Positions 40,570-50,436 are shown, numbered from the stretch's first letter. The stretch: DNA of 64,000 nucleotides from Streptomyces sp. NBC_01549 (GCF_026339955.1 NZ_JAPEPW010000001.1:3002501-3066500), one strand, 5' to 3'. Notes: generated from the letters alone by a model not told the origin. Translations and numbers: made by a program.

Positions 40570-41832
40570 TTACTGCAGACCAAAGCGGGCCATAGCAACA
40601 GCAATTGCTGCGTAGACCGTGGCCAACGTGACGACGAGGGCAGCTGAGCGGCCGTCAGGAGGCAGCATCAGGGCGGCTACCGCGGCCGCACCGACGAACG
40701 CGACGTTGAACAGGACGTCGTAAACGGAGAAGATCCGGCCGCGGTACCCGTCGTCGACCGAGGACTGCACGATCGTGTCGGTGGCGATCTTCGCGCCCTG
40801 TGTGGTCAGGCCGAGAACGAAGGCGGCGGCCAGCATGGGCGCCGCGTCGAAGGGCAGGCCGAGCGCGGGTTCCAGGACCGCTGCCGCGGCCGCGCACGCG
40901 ACGATCCAGCCGCCGGGGCCCAGTCGTCCCACCGCCCAGGGCGTCACCACGGCCGCGACGAAGAAGCCCGCCCCGGAGATGCCCACGGCCAGGCCCAGCA
41001 GGGCGAGCCCGCCGTCGGAGCCGGACGACCAGGCGTACCGGCACAGCATCAGCACCATGACGGTCAGGGCGCCGTAGCAGAAGCGCATCAGGGTCATCGA
41101 CAGGAGCGCCCAGGCTGCCTCCCGCCGTGCGGGTTCGGCGAGATGGCGCACGCCGGCCACGAGACCGCGCGCGGTGCCGGTGAGCGCCCTACGCAAGCTC
41201 GGCTGCACCAACTCCGGGTCGGGGCCGAGCAGTTCCGGTGCCATACGCAGGGAGGCGAGCGCCGCGCACAGGTAGAGGGCCGCACCGAGGAGGACGACCG
41301 CCGCGTCGGAGTCCGAGGCGACCAGCCGTACGACGAACGCGAGACCGCCGCCCGCGGTCGCGGCGAGTGTTCCGGCGGTGGGCGACAGGGCGTTGGCCAT
41401 GACCAGCCGGTCGGGGTCGACGACGCGGGGCAGAGCGGCGGAGAGGCCCGCCAGGACGAACCGGTTGACCGCGGTGACACACAGCGCGGAGGCGTAGAAG
41501 AGCCAGTCGGGGACATGGCTCAGCATCAGTGCGGCCGTCACGCAGGCCAGCGCGTTCCGCAGCAGATTGCCGTACAGGAGGACCTGGCGGCGCCGCCAGC
41601 GGTCCAGCAGGACACCGGCGAAGGGGCCGACGAGGGAGTACGGGAGGAGCAGTACCGCCATCGCGGAGGCGATCGAGGCCGCGGAGGTCTGCTTCTCCGG
41701 TGAGAAGACCACGTACGTGGCGAGCGCGACCTGGTAGACGCCGTCGGCGCCCTGCGACAGCAACCGGACACCGAGCAGGCGTCTGAAGCCCTGGAAGCGC
41801 AGGAGGACGCGCAGGTCACGCACGACAGCCAT
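40570..41832 (-). CDS. MFS transporter
   Basis: 420 residues, about 12 membrane helices. The N-terminal motif A region reads FAGVLLDRWRRRQVLLYGN, a hallmark of the MFS. A second half repeats the fold, with FCYGALTVMVLMLCRYAW and GRIFSVYDVLFNVAFVG. The substrate is unknown. The start ATG 41832 gives MAVVRDLRVLLRFQGFRRL; the frame extends 13 codons upstream without a good ribosome site. It is downstream of inositol synthase, from which it is separated by a terminator. Confidence 0.88.
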   Translation of the reverse strand: MAVVRDLRVLLRFQGFRRLLGVRLLSQGADGVYQVALATYVVFSPEKQTSAASIASAMAVLLLPYSLVGPFAGVLLDRWRRRQVLLYGNLLRNALACVTAALMLSHVPDWLFYASALCVTAVNRFVLAGLSAALPRVVDPDRLVMANALSPTAGTLAATAGGGLAFVVRLVASDSDAAVVLLGAALYLCAALASLRMAPELLGPDPELVQPSLRRALTGTARGLVAGVRHLAEPARREAAWALLSMTLMRFCYGALTVMVLMLCRYAWSSGSDGGLALLGLAVGISGAGFFVAAVVTPWAVGRLGPGGWIVACAAAAAVLEPALGLPFDAAPMLAAAFVLGLTTQGAKIATDTIVQSSVDDGYRGRIFSVYDVLFNVAFVGAAAVAALMLPPDGRSAALVVTLATVYAAIAVAMARFGLQ

Positions 41833-41854
41833 GGAGCACAGCCTCACATACGAG

Positions 41855-41887
41855 GAGGGTCCCCGGGTCAAAGACCCAGGGACCCTC
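41855..41887 (-). terminator. Terminator after inositol-3-phosphate synthase
   Basis: Arms GAGGGTCCC/GGGACCCTC with an internal one-base mismatch and further pairs, loop AAA, 70 bases after the stop on the minus strand. Confidence 0.75.
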
Positions 41888-41956
41888 GACGGGCAGGAGC
41901 GAAGGGCTCCTCGGCGCTCCGCGCCGTGTCTCGCCGGCGCTCGGAGGCCTGTCTTG

Positions 41957-43039
41957 CTAGCGCTCGACCTCGCCCTTGATGAACTTCTCGACGTTGGCGA
42001 AGGCCTCGTCGTCGAAGTACTGGACCGGCGGGGACTTCATGAAGTACGAGGACGCCGACAGGATCGGACCACCGATGCCGCGGTCCTTGGCGATCTTCGC
42101 GGCGCGCAGGGCGTCGATGATGACACCCGCGGAGTTCGGGGAGTCCCAGACCTCGAGCTTGTACTCCAGGTTCAGCGGGACGTCACCGAAGGCGCGGCCC
42201 TCGAGGCGGACGTACGCCCACTTGCGGTCGTCGAGCCACTGCACGTAGTCCGAGGGACCGATGTGGACGTTCTTCTCGCCCAGGTCGCGGTCGGGGATCT
42301 GCGAGGTGACGGCCTGCGTCTTCGAGATCTTCTTGGACTCGAGGCGGTCGCGCTCCAGCATGTTCTTGAAGTCCATGTTGCCGCCCACGTTGAGCTGCAT
42401 GGTGCGCTCGAGACGGACACCGCGGTCCTCGAACAGCTTCGCCATCACACGGTGCGTGATGGTGGCGCCGACCTGCGACTTGATGTCGTCGCCGACGATC
42501 GGGACGCCCGCCTCGGTGAACTTGTCCGCCCACTCCTTGGTGCCGGCGATGAAGACCGGAAGAGCGTTGACGAAGGCGACCTTGGCGTCGATGGCGCACT
42601 GGGCGTAGAACTTCGCCGCGTCCTCGGAACCGACGGGCAGGTAGCAGATGAGGACGTCGACCTGCTGGTCCTTGAGGACCTGGACCACGTCGACCGGGGT
42701 CTCGGCGGACTCCTCGATCGTCATGCGGTAGTACTTGCCCAGACCGTCGAGCGTGTGGCCACGCTGGACCGTGACGCCCTTGTTCGGGACGTCGCAGATC
42801 TTGATGGTGTTGTTCTCGCTGGCACCGATGGCGTCGGAGAGGTCGAGGCCGACCTTCTTCGCGTCGACGTCGAAGGCGGCGACGAACTCGACGTCACCGA
42901 CGTGGTAGTCGCCGAACTGGACGTGCATCAGACCCGGGACCTTGGCCGCCGGATCGGCGTCCTTGTAGTACTCGACGCCCTGCACCAGCGAGGCGGCGCA
43001 GTTGCCCACGCCGACGATGGCTACGCGAACCGAACCCAT
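41957..43039 (-). CDS. ino1: Inositol-3-phosphate synthase
   Basis: 360 residues, short actinobacterial form. It converts glucose 6-phosphate to inositol 3-phosphate, with NAD as tightly held cofactor. The NAD motif is [16 protein letters not shown] (residues 6-21). The conserved core shows [26 protein letters not shown] and [11 protein letters not shown]. Inositol feeds mycothiol and phosphatidylinositol in actinobacteria. ATG 43039 follows GGGAGC. The gene follows the padR-like regulator by 44 bases and is probably co-transcribed with it. Confidence 0.97.
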   Translation of the reverse strand: MGSVRVAIVGVGNCAASLVQGVEYYKDADPAAKVPGLMHVQFGDYHVGDVEFVAAFDVDAKKVGLDLSDAIGASENNTIKICDVPNKGVTVQRGHTLDGLGKYYRMTIEESAETPVDVVQVLKDQQVDVLICYLPVGSEDAAKFYAQCAIDAKVAFVNALPVFIAGTKEWADKFTEAGVPIVGDDIKSQVGATITHRVMAKLFEDRGVRLERTMQLNVGGNMDFKNMLERDRLESKKISKTQAVTSQIPDRDLGEKNVHIGPSDYVQWLDDRKWAYVRLEGRAFGDVPLNLEYKLEVWDSPNSAGVIIDALRAAKIAKDRGIGGPILSASSYFMKSPPVQYFDDEAFANVEKFIKGEVER

Positions 43040-43083
43040 TCCGGTTGCTCCCTGTGTGTACGAGGTGAAGCCCCGACTGGACC

Positions 43084-43815
43084 TCACGTGGTGGTGTCGT
43101 CGGACGGATCCGGCCGGGACTGGTCCCGGTGCCGGGGCAGGCCGCCCGTCTCTCCAGATGTGCTGTTCTGCTGAGCGGAGCCTTCGGAGGCGCCCAGGGA
43201 GCTGCCTTCGGAGACGCCTTGGGGGGCGCCTTCGGAGGCGGAACCCTTGACGTCCCGTCCCACCCGCTCGCTCTCGATGAGCTCGTTCAGCCAGCGCACT
43301 TCGCGCTCCACGGACTCCATTCCGTGGCGCTGGAGCTCAAGGGTGTAGTCGTCGAGGCGCTCCCTGGTGCGTGCCAGAGACGCACGCATCTTCTCCAGGC
43401 GCTCCTCGAGACGACTGCGGCGGCCCTCCAGTACGCGCATGCGCACGTCGCGTGACGTCTGCCCGAAGAACGCGAAACGAGCCGCGAAGTGCTCGTCCTC
43501 GTACGCGTCGGGCCCCGTCTGTGAGAGCAGCTCCTCGAAGTGTTCTTTACCTTCCGCCGTCAATCGATAGACGATCTTGGCGCGACGCCCCGCGAGTGGC
43601 GCGGCGAGGGCGTCCTCGGTGGTGTTCCCCGATTCCTCGATCAACCAGCCGCTCGCGACCAGCGTCTTGAGGCAGGGGTAGAGCGTCCCGTAGCTGAACG
43701 CACGGAACACACCCAGTGACGTATTGAGTCGTTTGCGCAGCTCATAGCCGTGCATCGGGGACTCGCGGAGCAGACCGAGGACGGCGAACTCGAGGATCCC
43801 GGAACGCCGGCTCAT
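43084..43815 (-). CDS. PadR family transcriptional regulator
   Basis: 243 residues. The winged helix is clear: [57 protein letters not shown], a PadR domain, followed by a coiled-coil region ([32 protein letters not shown]) for dimerisation. The last 50 residues are Ser/Gly/Glu-rich. The downstream gene is inositol-3-phosphate synthase. The 27-base palindrome at 43863-43889, 48 bases before its start, is a likely autoregulatory operator. Effector unknown. Confidence 0.9.
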   Translation of the reverse strand: MSRRSGILEFAVLGLLRESPMHGYELRKRLNTSLGVFRAFSYGTLYPCLKTLVASGWLIEESGNTTEDALAAPLAGRRAKIVYRLTAEGKEHFEELLSQTGPDAYEDEHFAARFAFFGQTSRDVRMRVLEGRRSRLEERLEKMRASLARTRERLDDYTLELQRHGMESVEREVRWLNELIESERVGRDVKGSASEGAPQGVSEGSSLGASEGSAQQNSTSGETGGLPRHRDQSRPDPSDDTTT

Positions 43816-44190
43816 GTCGCCTCCTCACTGCCGCGGCCTCCTCGGCACGTCCTTTATGCCGAGCTGATGTATCGACTCGATACATCAGCACGATAGATCG
43901 GCCGTCCGTCTGCGACAAGAGGGGCCATGGTGAACGGCGTCACATCACTGATTGATACGAAGCAACTTGCCTGATTTGGGGTGAACTTCGGAGATAGGGG
44001 TGTTTTGACGGTGCGTAGTCTGTGCGCCATGCAAAACGACCGGGAACCGAGTGACGCCTGAGGACGTCCTCGTCCCTGGTGCAGTACGGGTGAATGTGCG
44101 AACGACCGCATCCGTACTTCGGGGGGACCGGAAACCAGCTGCCGTTTCCAGGCGTGCCAGGGGTGCGCCTGCCCGAGGAGTAATCGTTCG
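43816..44190. promoter_or_regulatory. Divergent region between the PadR regulator and the PBP gene
   Basis: 375 bases. A perfect palindrome with 13-base arms and a central C (43863-43889; half GCTGATGTATCGA) lies upstream of the PadR start. A CATAAA hexamer on the minus strand (43853-43858) is a plausible -10, so the palindrome would cover the spacer. The PBP promoter on the plus strand is not obvious. Confidence 0.7.
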
Positions 44191-46815
44191 ATGAGCGAGC
44201 ACCGTCGCAAACCGTCGCAGCCAGAGGGCGGCGGACGTGCCGCGGCCCGGCGCGGCCAGACCGGCCCGTCCTCCGGCCGCCGTGCGGCACCGCGAGGCGC
44301 CACCGGGTCCCCTTCCGACTCCTATGAGTCGGGGGGTGAAGAGGAGCGCCCGTACAGCGGCCGCGCCGAGGCCCGGCGCGCAGCCCAGAAAAGCAGCAGT
44401 GGAGGCGGTCGGCGCAGAGGTGCCGACGCCACGGGGCCCGGCGGCCGCCGCGGCGGCCCCGGGGGTCCTGACGGGCCCGGACGCGGGAGGCCCTCCGGCC
44501 CTGTAAAGAAGCGTTTCATCGACTACCCGCGTGCGGGTAAGTCGGGGGCTGGGCGGTGGATGCCCTCCTGGAAGCTGGTGACGGGTACGTTCCTCGCCTT
44601 CTGCGGGGGGCTGCTGGTCGCGGCAGGCATCGGGTACGCCATGGTGGGCGTCCCGAACCCGAACGACACCGCCCTGGCTCAGAACAACGTCTTCTACTGG
44701 TCCGACGGGACGCAGATGGCAGCCACCGGCGGCCAGACGAACCGGCAGATCGTGGGGCCGGAGGAGATCCCGAAGGACATGAAGAACGCGGTGGTCTCCG
44801 CCGAGAACGCGACCTTCTACAAGGACCGCGGCGTCGATCCGAAGGGCATCGCGCGCGCCTTCGTCAACATGGCTCGGGGCGGCGAGACGCAGGGTGGCTC
44901 GACCATCACTCAGCAGTACGTGAAGAACACGTACCTGAGCCAGGACCAGACGGTCTCCCGCAAGTTCAAAGAGCTGTTCATCTCCATCAAGGTGAACTCG
45001 AAGCTGAGCAAGGACCAGATCCTCGCGGGCTACCTGAACACCGCGTTCTACGGGCGCAACGCCTACGGGATCCAGGCGGCGGCCCAGGCCTACTTCGGTG
45101 TGAACGCCAGCAAGCTCGACACCGAGCAGTGCGTCTTCCTCGCGTCCGTCCTCAAGGGCCCGAACCTGTTCAACCCCGACGGGGGTGTCGGGGCGCTGGC
45201 CGATCGCGACTCCAACACCAAGCGGGTCAAGGACCGGTGGAAGTGGATCCTGGACCGTGAGGTCACGGTCGGGAACATGACCCAGGCCGATCGGGACAAG
45301 ATCACCACATTCCCCAAGCTCAAGACGGTGGCCTCGACCCTGTCCGGCCAGACCGGCTACCTCGTCGACATCGCCAAGGAGTACGTCGCGAAGAAGGCCC
45401 ACATCACGCCGGAGCAGTTGGAGAAGGGCGGCTACCGGATCTACACGACCTTCGACAGGACGAAGGTCACCGAGCTGGAGAAGGCCGTCAAGGCGACGAA
45501 GAAGAGCTTCCTCGACACCAAGGCGCGGCCCAAGACCGACAAGGACGTGCAGTTCGGCGCGGCGTCGGTCGACCCGAAGACCGGCGCGATCGTGGCGCTC
45601 TACGGGGGTGACGGTTTCGACAAGGGCCACTACTCCAACAACGCCAATACGACGGGTGTGCCGGTCGGATCGACCTGGAAGCCCTTCGTACTGGCTTCCG
45701 CGATGGAGTACGGGACTGTCAAGAGCGACTGGCAGCCCATCTCGCCGATGACGCGCTACAACGGTAACGACCTCCTGGTGATCAAGGGCCAGAACGGCAA
45801 GCCGATCATGGATGGCAACCAGCCGTTCCGGCAGAAGAACGAGGGCACCAAGGCCTGGGGGATGGTGACCCTCAAGAAGGCCATGGAGCAGTCGATCAAC
45901 ACGCCATTTGTGCAGCTCGGTATCGACACGGGGCTCGACAACACGCGCAAGGTCGCGAAGTCCGTGGGCATCCTGGAGGACAGCTTCGACAAGGGGAACT
46001 ACCGCAACGCTTCCTTCTCGCTCGGTACCTCCACCCCCAGCGCGATCCGCATGGCGGACGCGTACGGCACCTTCGCCGCGTCGGGCCAGCACTTCGAGCC
46101 GTACTCGGTCTCCAAGGTGCTCAAGGACGGCAAGCCGCTCTCGCAGTTCACACCGCCCGCCAAGCAGGACGCGATGTCCGAGGACGTGGCCAACAACGTC
46201 ACCGACGTCCTGCAGAACGTGGTTCAGAACGGAACCGGCACGAAGGTCGCCAACATGGGCTTCCCGGTGGCCGGCAAGACGGGTACGACCGACAAGAACA
46301 AGTCGGCGTGGTTCGTCGGCTACACCAGGGAGCTGTCCACGGCCGTCACCCTGTTCAGGTCGGACCCGAAGACGAGCAAGCTGGAGTCGATGAACGGCAC
46401 CGGCGGTGTGGCGTCCGTCCACGGTGGTGACATCCCGGCCCAGGTCTGGAGGGACTACATGGCCGTGGCCCTGGAGAACTCCAAGCACGAGCCCTTCCCG
46501 AAGGCCGGGAAGGTCGGTGAGATCCTCAACCCCAGCCCGAGCCCGAGCCCGACTCCGTCGGCCTCGCCGTCGGCGTCGGCGAGCCCGACGCCGAGCGACT
46601 CGCCCAGCCCCTCCAACAGCAGCTCTCCCACGCCCTCGCCGACCGATACCTGCGGCAAATTCAGCTGGAACTGTGGGAACAACGGTGGGACGAACGCGGG
46701 GAGCACCGGCGATCCGACCGGAACCACCTCACCCACACCGACGGTGACCAGTACCAGTGGGAACACCAGAGGTAATAGCAACGGCGGCACCATCTTCGGT
46801 GGGCAGAATGGCTGA
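44191..46815 (+). CDS. Class A penicillin-binding protein (transglycosylase and transpeptidase)
   Basis: 874 residues, an integral membrane peptidoglycan synthase. The N-terminal 128 residues are basic and low-complexity in the cytoplasm, then one membrane helix (about 129-152). The GT51 domain has the catalytic Glu205 in VSAENATFYKDRG and the motif GGSTITQQYVKN. The transpeptidase domain has SxxK as Ser494 (STWK), SxN near residue 568 (SIN) and KTGT near 696. The C-terminus (from about 780) is a Ser/Pro and Asn/Gly/Thr-rich tail. The family and catalytic motifs are intact, so it is likely active. Confidence 0.96.
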   Translation: MSEHRRKPSQPEGGGRAAARRGQTGPSSGRRAAPRGATGSPSDSYESGGEEERPYSGRAEARRAAQKSSSGGGRRRGADATGPGGRRGGPGGPDGPGRGRPSGPVKKRFIDYPRAGKSGAGRWMPSWKLVTGTFLAFCGGLLVAAGIGYAMVGVPNPNDTALAQNNVFYWSDGTQMAATGGQTNRQIVGPEEIPKDMKNAVVSAENATFYKDRGVDPKGIARAFVNMARGGETQGGSTITQQYVKNTYLSQDQTVSRKFKELFISIKVNSKLSKDQILAGYLNTAFYGRNAYGIQAAAQAYFGVNASKLDTEQCVFLASVLKGPNLFNPDGGVGALADRDSNTKRVKDRWKWILDREVTVGNMTQADRDKITTFPKLKTVASTLSGQTGYLVDIAKEYVAKKAHITPEQLEKGGYRIYTTFDRTKVTELEKAVKATKKSFLDTKARPKTDKDVQFGAASVDPKTGAIVALYGGDGFDKGHYSNNANTTGVPVGSTWKPFVLASAMEYGTVKSDWQPISPMTRYNGNDLLVIKGQNGKPIMDGNQPFRQKNEGTKAWGMVTLKKAMEQSINTPFVQLGIDTGLDNTRKVAKSVGILEDSFDKGNYRNASFSLGTSTPSAIRMADAYGTFAASGQHFEPYSVSKVLKDGKPLSQFTPPAKQDAMSEDVANNVTDVLQNVVQNGTGTKVANMGFPVAGKTGTTDKNKSAWFVGYTRELSTAVTLFRSDPKTSKLESMNGTGGVASVHGGDIPAQVWRDYMAVALENSKHEPFPKAGKVGEILNPSPSPSPTPSASPSASASPTPSDSPSPSNSSSPTPSPTDTCGKFSWNCGNNGGTNAGSTGDPTGTTSPTPTVTSTSGNTRGNSNGGTIFGGQNG

Positions 46816-46840
46816 GAGATAGACGCACAGCCCGAAAATC

Positions 46841-46870
46841 AGGGGCCGTCAGCTGTGGCTGACGGCCCCT
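46841..46870 (+). terminator. Terminator after the PBP gene
   Basis: 13-base perfect arms (46841-46853 and 46858-46870) with loop TGTG, 25 bases after the stop. Confidence 0.9.
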
Positions 46871-46916
46871 GCTCTGTGCGTACGGGTCAGAATGCTCTGT
46901 GCGTACGGGTCAGAAT
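46871..46916. repeat. Tandem 23-bp direct repeat
   Basis: Two exact copies of a 23-base unit (46871-46893 and 46894-46916), starting GCTCTGTGCG and ending GGGTCAGAAT. The second copy includes the stop codon of the DUF2690 gene on the minus strand. Confidence 0.9.
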
Positions 46917-47359
46917 TTGCTGCTGCACTTCAGGGGGTACTCGTCCCCCTGGAAACTGACACAGACGCGGTAGTAGTACGAAGCGCCGCCCAGCATGTTG
47001 GACCAGTCACTGCCCGAGCTGGGGAACGACACCGAGAGGGACTTGAGGAGCGTTCCGGACGAGTTGTACTTCTCGATGTATCCGGTCGCGTTGTAGATGG
47101 GGTTGCTGGACTGCTGGACCACTCGTACCCAGGCGGCGCTGCAGCCTGCGGACCATCTGAGCTGGGCCACTCGACCGTTGTTGTCTATTTCGCGAGGTGT
47201 GGTGACGCCCTCCGAGTCGCAGCCGGTTGCCACGGGCCCCTTGTTGTCACACCCCGCGCCGGAACAACTCGCCGCGTAGGAGGTGCCTGCGAGAGGGATC
47301 AGGGTGAGGGCCAGTGCCGCCACTGATACCGCTGCACCTCTCGTGACCATCTTCTTCAC
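46910..47359 (-). CDS. DUF2690-like secreted protein
   Basis: 149 residues. The signal peptide MVTRGAAVSVAALALTLIPLAGTSYAAS is followed by CSGAGCDNKGPVATGC, a Cys-spaced motif typical of DUF2690, then GRVAQLRWSAGCSAAWVRV. The start is GTG 47359 (MKKMVTRGAA) because GGAGCAATT precedes it; the open frame extends upstream but without a ribosome site. Function unknown; likely extracellular with disulfides. It marks the left side of the accessory patch 46.9-48.9 kb. Confidence 0.75.
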   Translation of the reverse strand: MKKMVTRGAAVSVAALALTLIPLAGTSYAASCSGAGCDNKGPVATGCDSEGVTTPREIDNNGRVAQLRWSAGCSAAWVRVVQQSSNPIYNATGYIEKYNSSGTLLKSLSVSFPSSGSDWSNMLGGASYYYRVCVSFQGDEYPLKCSSKF

Positions 47360-47828
47360 AATTGCTCCGTCCGAATTGACCACCCGTAATCGGTGTTCCG
47401 ATCGCGGGGTTTGTGCCGAGAGCATTCTCTCAATTCGACTCACCGTATTCCAGCGGATTCCGATGGAAAGAGGAACCCTGGCGTAACTGCGTCGTTCCGC
47501 CTTACGGTCCGGCAGATGCTGCCGACGCTCGGCCCGTCCCTGCGACGGCGCATCGCCGGTTTACTTGCTTGCACCGAGACGGCACGTGGCGCCGACCGTA
47601 TCGGGCTGTGCTGGACGAATCGGCGCCACAGTGCAGTGGACTCGGCGATCGCCGACGCGGCAAAGGCCGCAGCCTGGGATTTCTTTCCAGTCAATCTGGC
47701 CGGATTGTGCGCCCGCTATGGAGTGCTTGTGCAGATTATTGATCTTGCGTATGCCGTTCATGACAATCTACGATTTGCGTCAAAGCAGCGTTCTCTGTGA
47801 TTCATGACGCACTCCGCGGAAGGCGACG
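47360..47828. other. Accessory stretch without a supported gene
   Basis: About 470 bases. Short overlapping frames occur in several directions (for example 47516-47800 plus) but none has a good ribosome site, recognisable motif or typical Streptomyces codon bias. Its right part is lower in GC than the surroundings. It could be a decayed gene. Confidence 0.4.
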
Positions 47829-48248
47829 ATGAAGAAGAAGATGAAGTTCGGTCTGCTCGCTACCAGTTCACTATTCTTTCTGGGCATGGCCACCGTCCCA
47901 GCGCAGGCTGCCGATCACTATGCATCCTGTTTCACCACCGGCGCCAGCGGATCTGTCGCCATCAATGGATGGAACGCCGGCGGCAAGAACATGCCGGACG
48001 TCGTCCTCAAGGTTTATGACGAGCTGTCCGATGGACGCCACGTAAGAATCAGACTCATCGTGAGCTACATGGCAGGCGGCACGACATATTTCCCGTGGCA
48101 TGCCGACTACGACGGATATGGAACTTACAAGGAGTGGGACACGAGCGTCACGGGAGGCGCACAAATAGGCAACGCCGCAGTTCAGGTTGCCAGGTACGAG
48201 GGAGATGATCAATTGAACTACTGCACGGAATGGGTCTACACCAGCTGA
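47829..48248 (+). CDS. Small secreted protein of unknown function
   Basis: 139 residues. Signal peptide MKKKMKFGLLATSSLFFLGMATVPAQA is cut before ADHYASC. The mature part is about 110 residues, rich in Gly, Tyr and Asp (GGTTYFPWHADYDGYGTYKEWD), with two Cys (ASC, YCTEW) that could pair. GGAAGG lies 6 bases before ATG 47829. GC is below that of neighbours, so it may be acquired. No family was recognised. Confidence 0.7.
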   Translation: MKKKMKFGLLATSSLFFLGMATVPAQAADHYASCFTTGASGSVAINGWNAGGKNMPDVVLKVYDELSDGRHVRIRLIVSYMAGGTTYFPWHADYDGYGTYKEWDTSVTGGAQIGNAAVQVARYEGDDQLNYCTEWVYTS

Positions 48249-48891
48249 CGGTGAACTGAGCCGCCGGCGCCGGCTCAGTAATTCCGGCAAGCGCTGCTCT
48301 TCCTCCAGCTCGCCGCATTCATCGCCCTGCAGGCCGGGATTCCTGTCGCACGTTGGAACGGCTTTACCCCGGATTCCTGGTCGAAGACGACTCTGAAGAC
48401 GACTCTGCCGTCCTGGTGCTCGACCAGAGTCAGATCATTGAGTGTCGCTCTGCGGAAAGAGAAGAGCTACGGTATGGAGGTTCGCCCCGCTGGTGAGCGC
48501 CTTTGAGGTGTGCCTCGGCGAATTGCTGGCCAATATGTTGCGGTACTGCCGCGATTAGTGTCGCCCCGCCGCACCATGGCCTCACCGAGGGCGGGGCCTG
48601 CGCGAGCGCGGATGCGGACGTTGTCCGTCCGGTTTTTGAGTCCGCCCTGCAACGCCGGAGCGACCGCACTGCCGTCAGCGGGAGCGCGGCTTGCCCCGTG
48701 CTCGACGACGAGAGCCCTGACACGGCCAGTGGCCCCCGCAGGGCTCAGCACGTGTGCCGAAGCTGTGCGGCCCCCCGTAGCCCTTCCAGGCCTCCCACGA
48801 GGCCGTGACAGCCGAGTTGTCGGCGCACGAGCCCCCAATTCACACCTCGCCCCGGCACCCGTTCTCAGACGCGTACGGCAGGATGTGCGCC
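48249..48891. other. Intergenic stretch without a supported gene
   Basis: About 640 bases. A tandem 12-base repeat (GAAGACGACTCT at 48383-48406, two copies) is the only clear structure. Open frames on both strands (for example 48467-48838 minus) have no ribosome site or known domain. It completes the accessory patch. Confidence 0.4.
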
Positions 48892-50400
48892 ATGCCCAGT
48901 GCAGAGACGACGCGAACGAGCGTGCGCGAGCCGGAGCCGGTGCGGCCGACCAAAGAGGACGAGGTCGCCGCGGCCGGAAGTGAGCTGATCGGCGGCCCCA
49001 TCGGACGGAGAGCGCTGCTGGGGGCGTCCTGGTGGACCCCGGTACGGGTGATCGCGCTCGTCGCGATCGGCATGTTCGCCCTCGGCATGGTGCAGAAACT
49101 GCCCTGCTACGACAGCGGCTGGTTCTTCGGGGCCAGCACGCAGTACACGCACGCGTGCTACTCGGACATCCCGCACCTCTACCAGGGACGCGGTTTCGCC
49201 GACGGGCTCGTGCCGTACTTCGACAAGCTCCCCGGCGACATGGACTACCTCGAGTACCCGGTCCTGACCGGTCTGTTCATGGAGGTCGCGGCCTGGCTCA
49301 CCCCGGGCGGCGGCAGCATCCAGCACCAGGAGCAGATCTATTGGATGGTCAACGCCGGGATGCTCATGGTGTGCGCGGCGGTCATCGCCGTATGCACCGC
49401 GCGCACCCACCGCCGGCGCCCCTGGGACGGCCTCCTGGTCGCCTTCGCGCCCGCTTTCGCGCTCACGGCCACCATCAACTGGGACCTCCTCGCGGTGGCC
49501 CTGCTGGCCGCCGCGATGCTCATGTGGTCGCGAGGTCGCTCCCTCGCCTTCGGCATCCTGCTCGGGCTCGCCACGGCTGCCAAGTTCTACCCGTTCCTGC
49601 TCATGGGACCGCTGCTCGTGCTGTGCTGGCGGGCGGGCAAGTGGCGGGAGTTCGGGAACGCGCTCATGGGCGCGGTCGGAGCCTGGCTCGTGGTGAACCT
49701 TCCGGTGATGTACCTCGCGCCGGAAGGCTGGGCGAAGTTCTACAGCTTCAGCCAGACCAGGGGGATCGACTTCGGTTCGGTCTTCCTGTTCGTCTCCACG
49801 TGGTGGAAGATCCCGATCAGCTATCAGACGGCGAACGCGTGGGCGCTGGTCATGATGGTGCTCGTCTGCGTGGCCATGGCCACGCTCGCGCTCACCGCCC
49901 CGCGCCGCCCCCGCTTCGCCCAGCTGGCCTTCCTGATCGTCGCGGCGTTCATCCTCACCAACAAGGTCTACTCGCCCCAGTACGTGCTGTGGCTGATCCC
50001 CCTGGCCGCGCTGGCCCGGCCGAAGTGGCGGGACTTCCTGATCTGGCAGGCGTGCGAGGTCGCGTACTTCCTGGGGATCTGGTTGTACCTCGCGTACACG
50101 ACCAGCGGGGACGCCCACAAGGGCCTCTCCTCCCACGGGTACCAGTTCGCGATCGCCGCCCACCTCCTGGGCACGCTGTACCTGTGCGCCGTGGTCGTAC
50201 GCGACATCCTCATGCCGGAGCAGGACGTCGTGCGCAGGGCGGGCGAGGACGATCCCTCGGGAGGCGTCCTGGACGGCGCCGAGGACGTCTTCGTACTCGG
50301 CGCGGCGGCCCATCCACCACGGCACGCGGCGCACTTCGACGGGCCTCAGGTGGAATGGGGAAACGGCGGGGGACCGGCCCCGGAAGACAGTTCGCTCTGA
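48892..50400 (+). CDS. GT87-like integral membrane glycosyltransferase
   Basis: 502 residues, about 10 membrane helices. It resembles the polyprenol-phosphate-mannose-dependent mannosyltransferases (GT87). Conserved features visible are the LPGDMDYLEYPVLTG loop near the first outer segment, GILLGLATAAKFYPFLLMGPLLVL, and LTNKVYSPQYVLWLIPLAAL. The product may be a lipoglycan or wall sugar chain (family inference). The start ATG 48892 follows CAGGA at 9 bases. An acidic, Pro-rich tail of 60 residues ends the protein. Confidence 0.85.
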   Translation: MPSAETTRTSVREPEPVRPTKEDEVAAAGSELIGGPIGRRALLGASWWTPVRVIALVAIGMFALGMVQKLPCYDSGWFFGASTQYTHACYSDIPHLYQGRGFADGLVPYFDKLPGDMDYLEYPVLTGLFMEVAAWLTPGGGSIQHQEQIYWMVNAGMLMVCAAVIAVCTARTHRRRPWDGLLVAFAPAFALTATINWDLLAVALLAAAMLMWSRGRSLAFGILLGLATAAKFYPFLLMGPLLVLCWRAGKWREFGNALMGAVGAWLVVNLPVMYLAPEGWAKFYSFSQTRGIDFGSVFLFVSTWWKIPISYQTANAWALVMMVLVCVAMATLALTAPRRPRFAQLAFLIVAAFILTNKVYSPQYVLWLIPLAALARPKWRDFLIWQACEVAYFLGIWLYLAYTTSGDAHKGLSSHGYQFAIAAHLLGTLYLCAVVVRDILMPEQDVVRRAGEDDPSGGVLDGAEDVFVLGAAAHPPRHAAHFDGPQVEWGNGGGPAPEDSSL

Positions 50401-50436
50401 GCGAACAGGGCTCGGACCTGTCTCCGAGAGGCAACG

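Noticed and set aside
43945..46488. Minus-strand open frame of 847 codons opposite the PBP gene
   Set aside because: Shadow of the PBP; the plus frame carries complete GT51 and transpeptidase motifs.
47516..47800. Open frame starting MLPTLGPSLRRRIAGLLACTE in the accessory patch
   Set aside because: No ribosome site, no domain and competing frames of similar quality; kept only as an unresolved stretch.
48310..48460. ASWRKSSACRN on the minus strand as a DUF397 protein
   Set aside because: DUF397 proteins have the WRKSS motif at their N-terminus; here it is followed by a stop, so the match is coincidental.
48467..48838. Open frames on both strands before the GT87 gene
   Set aside because: Compositionally like shadow frames; no ribosome site or known motif.
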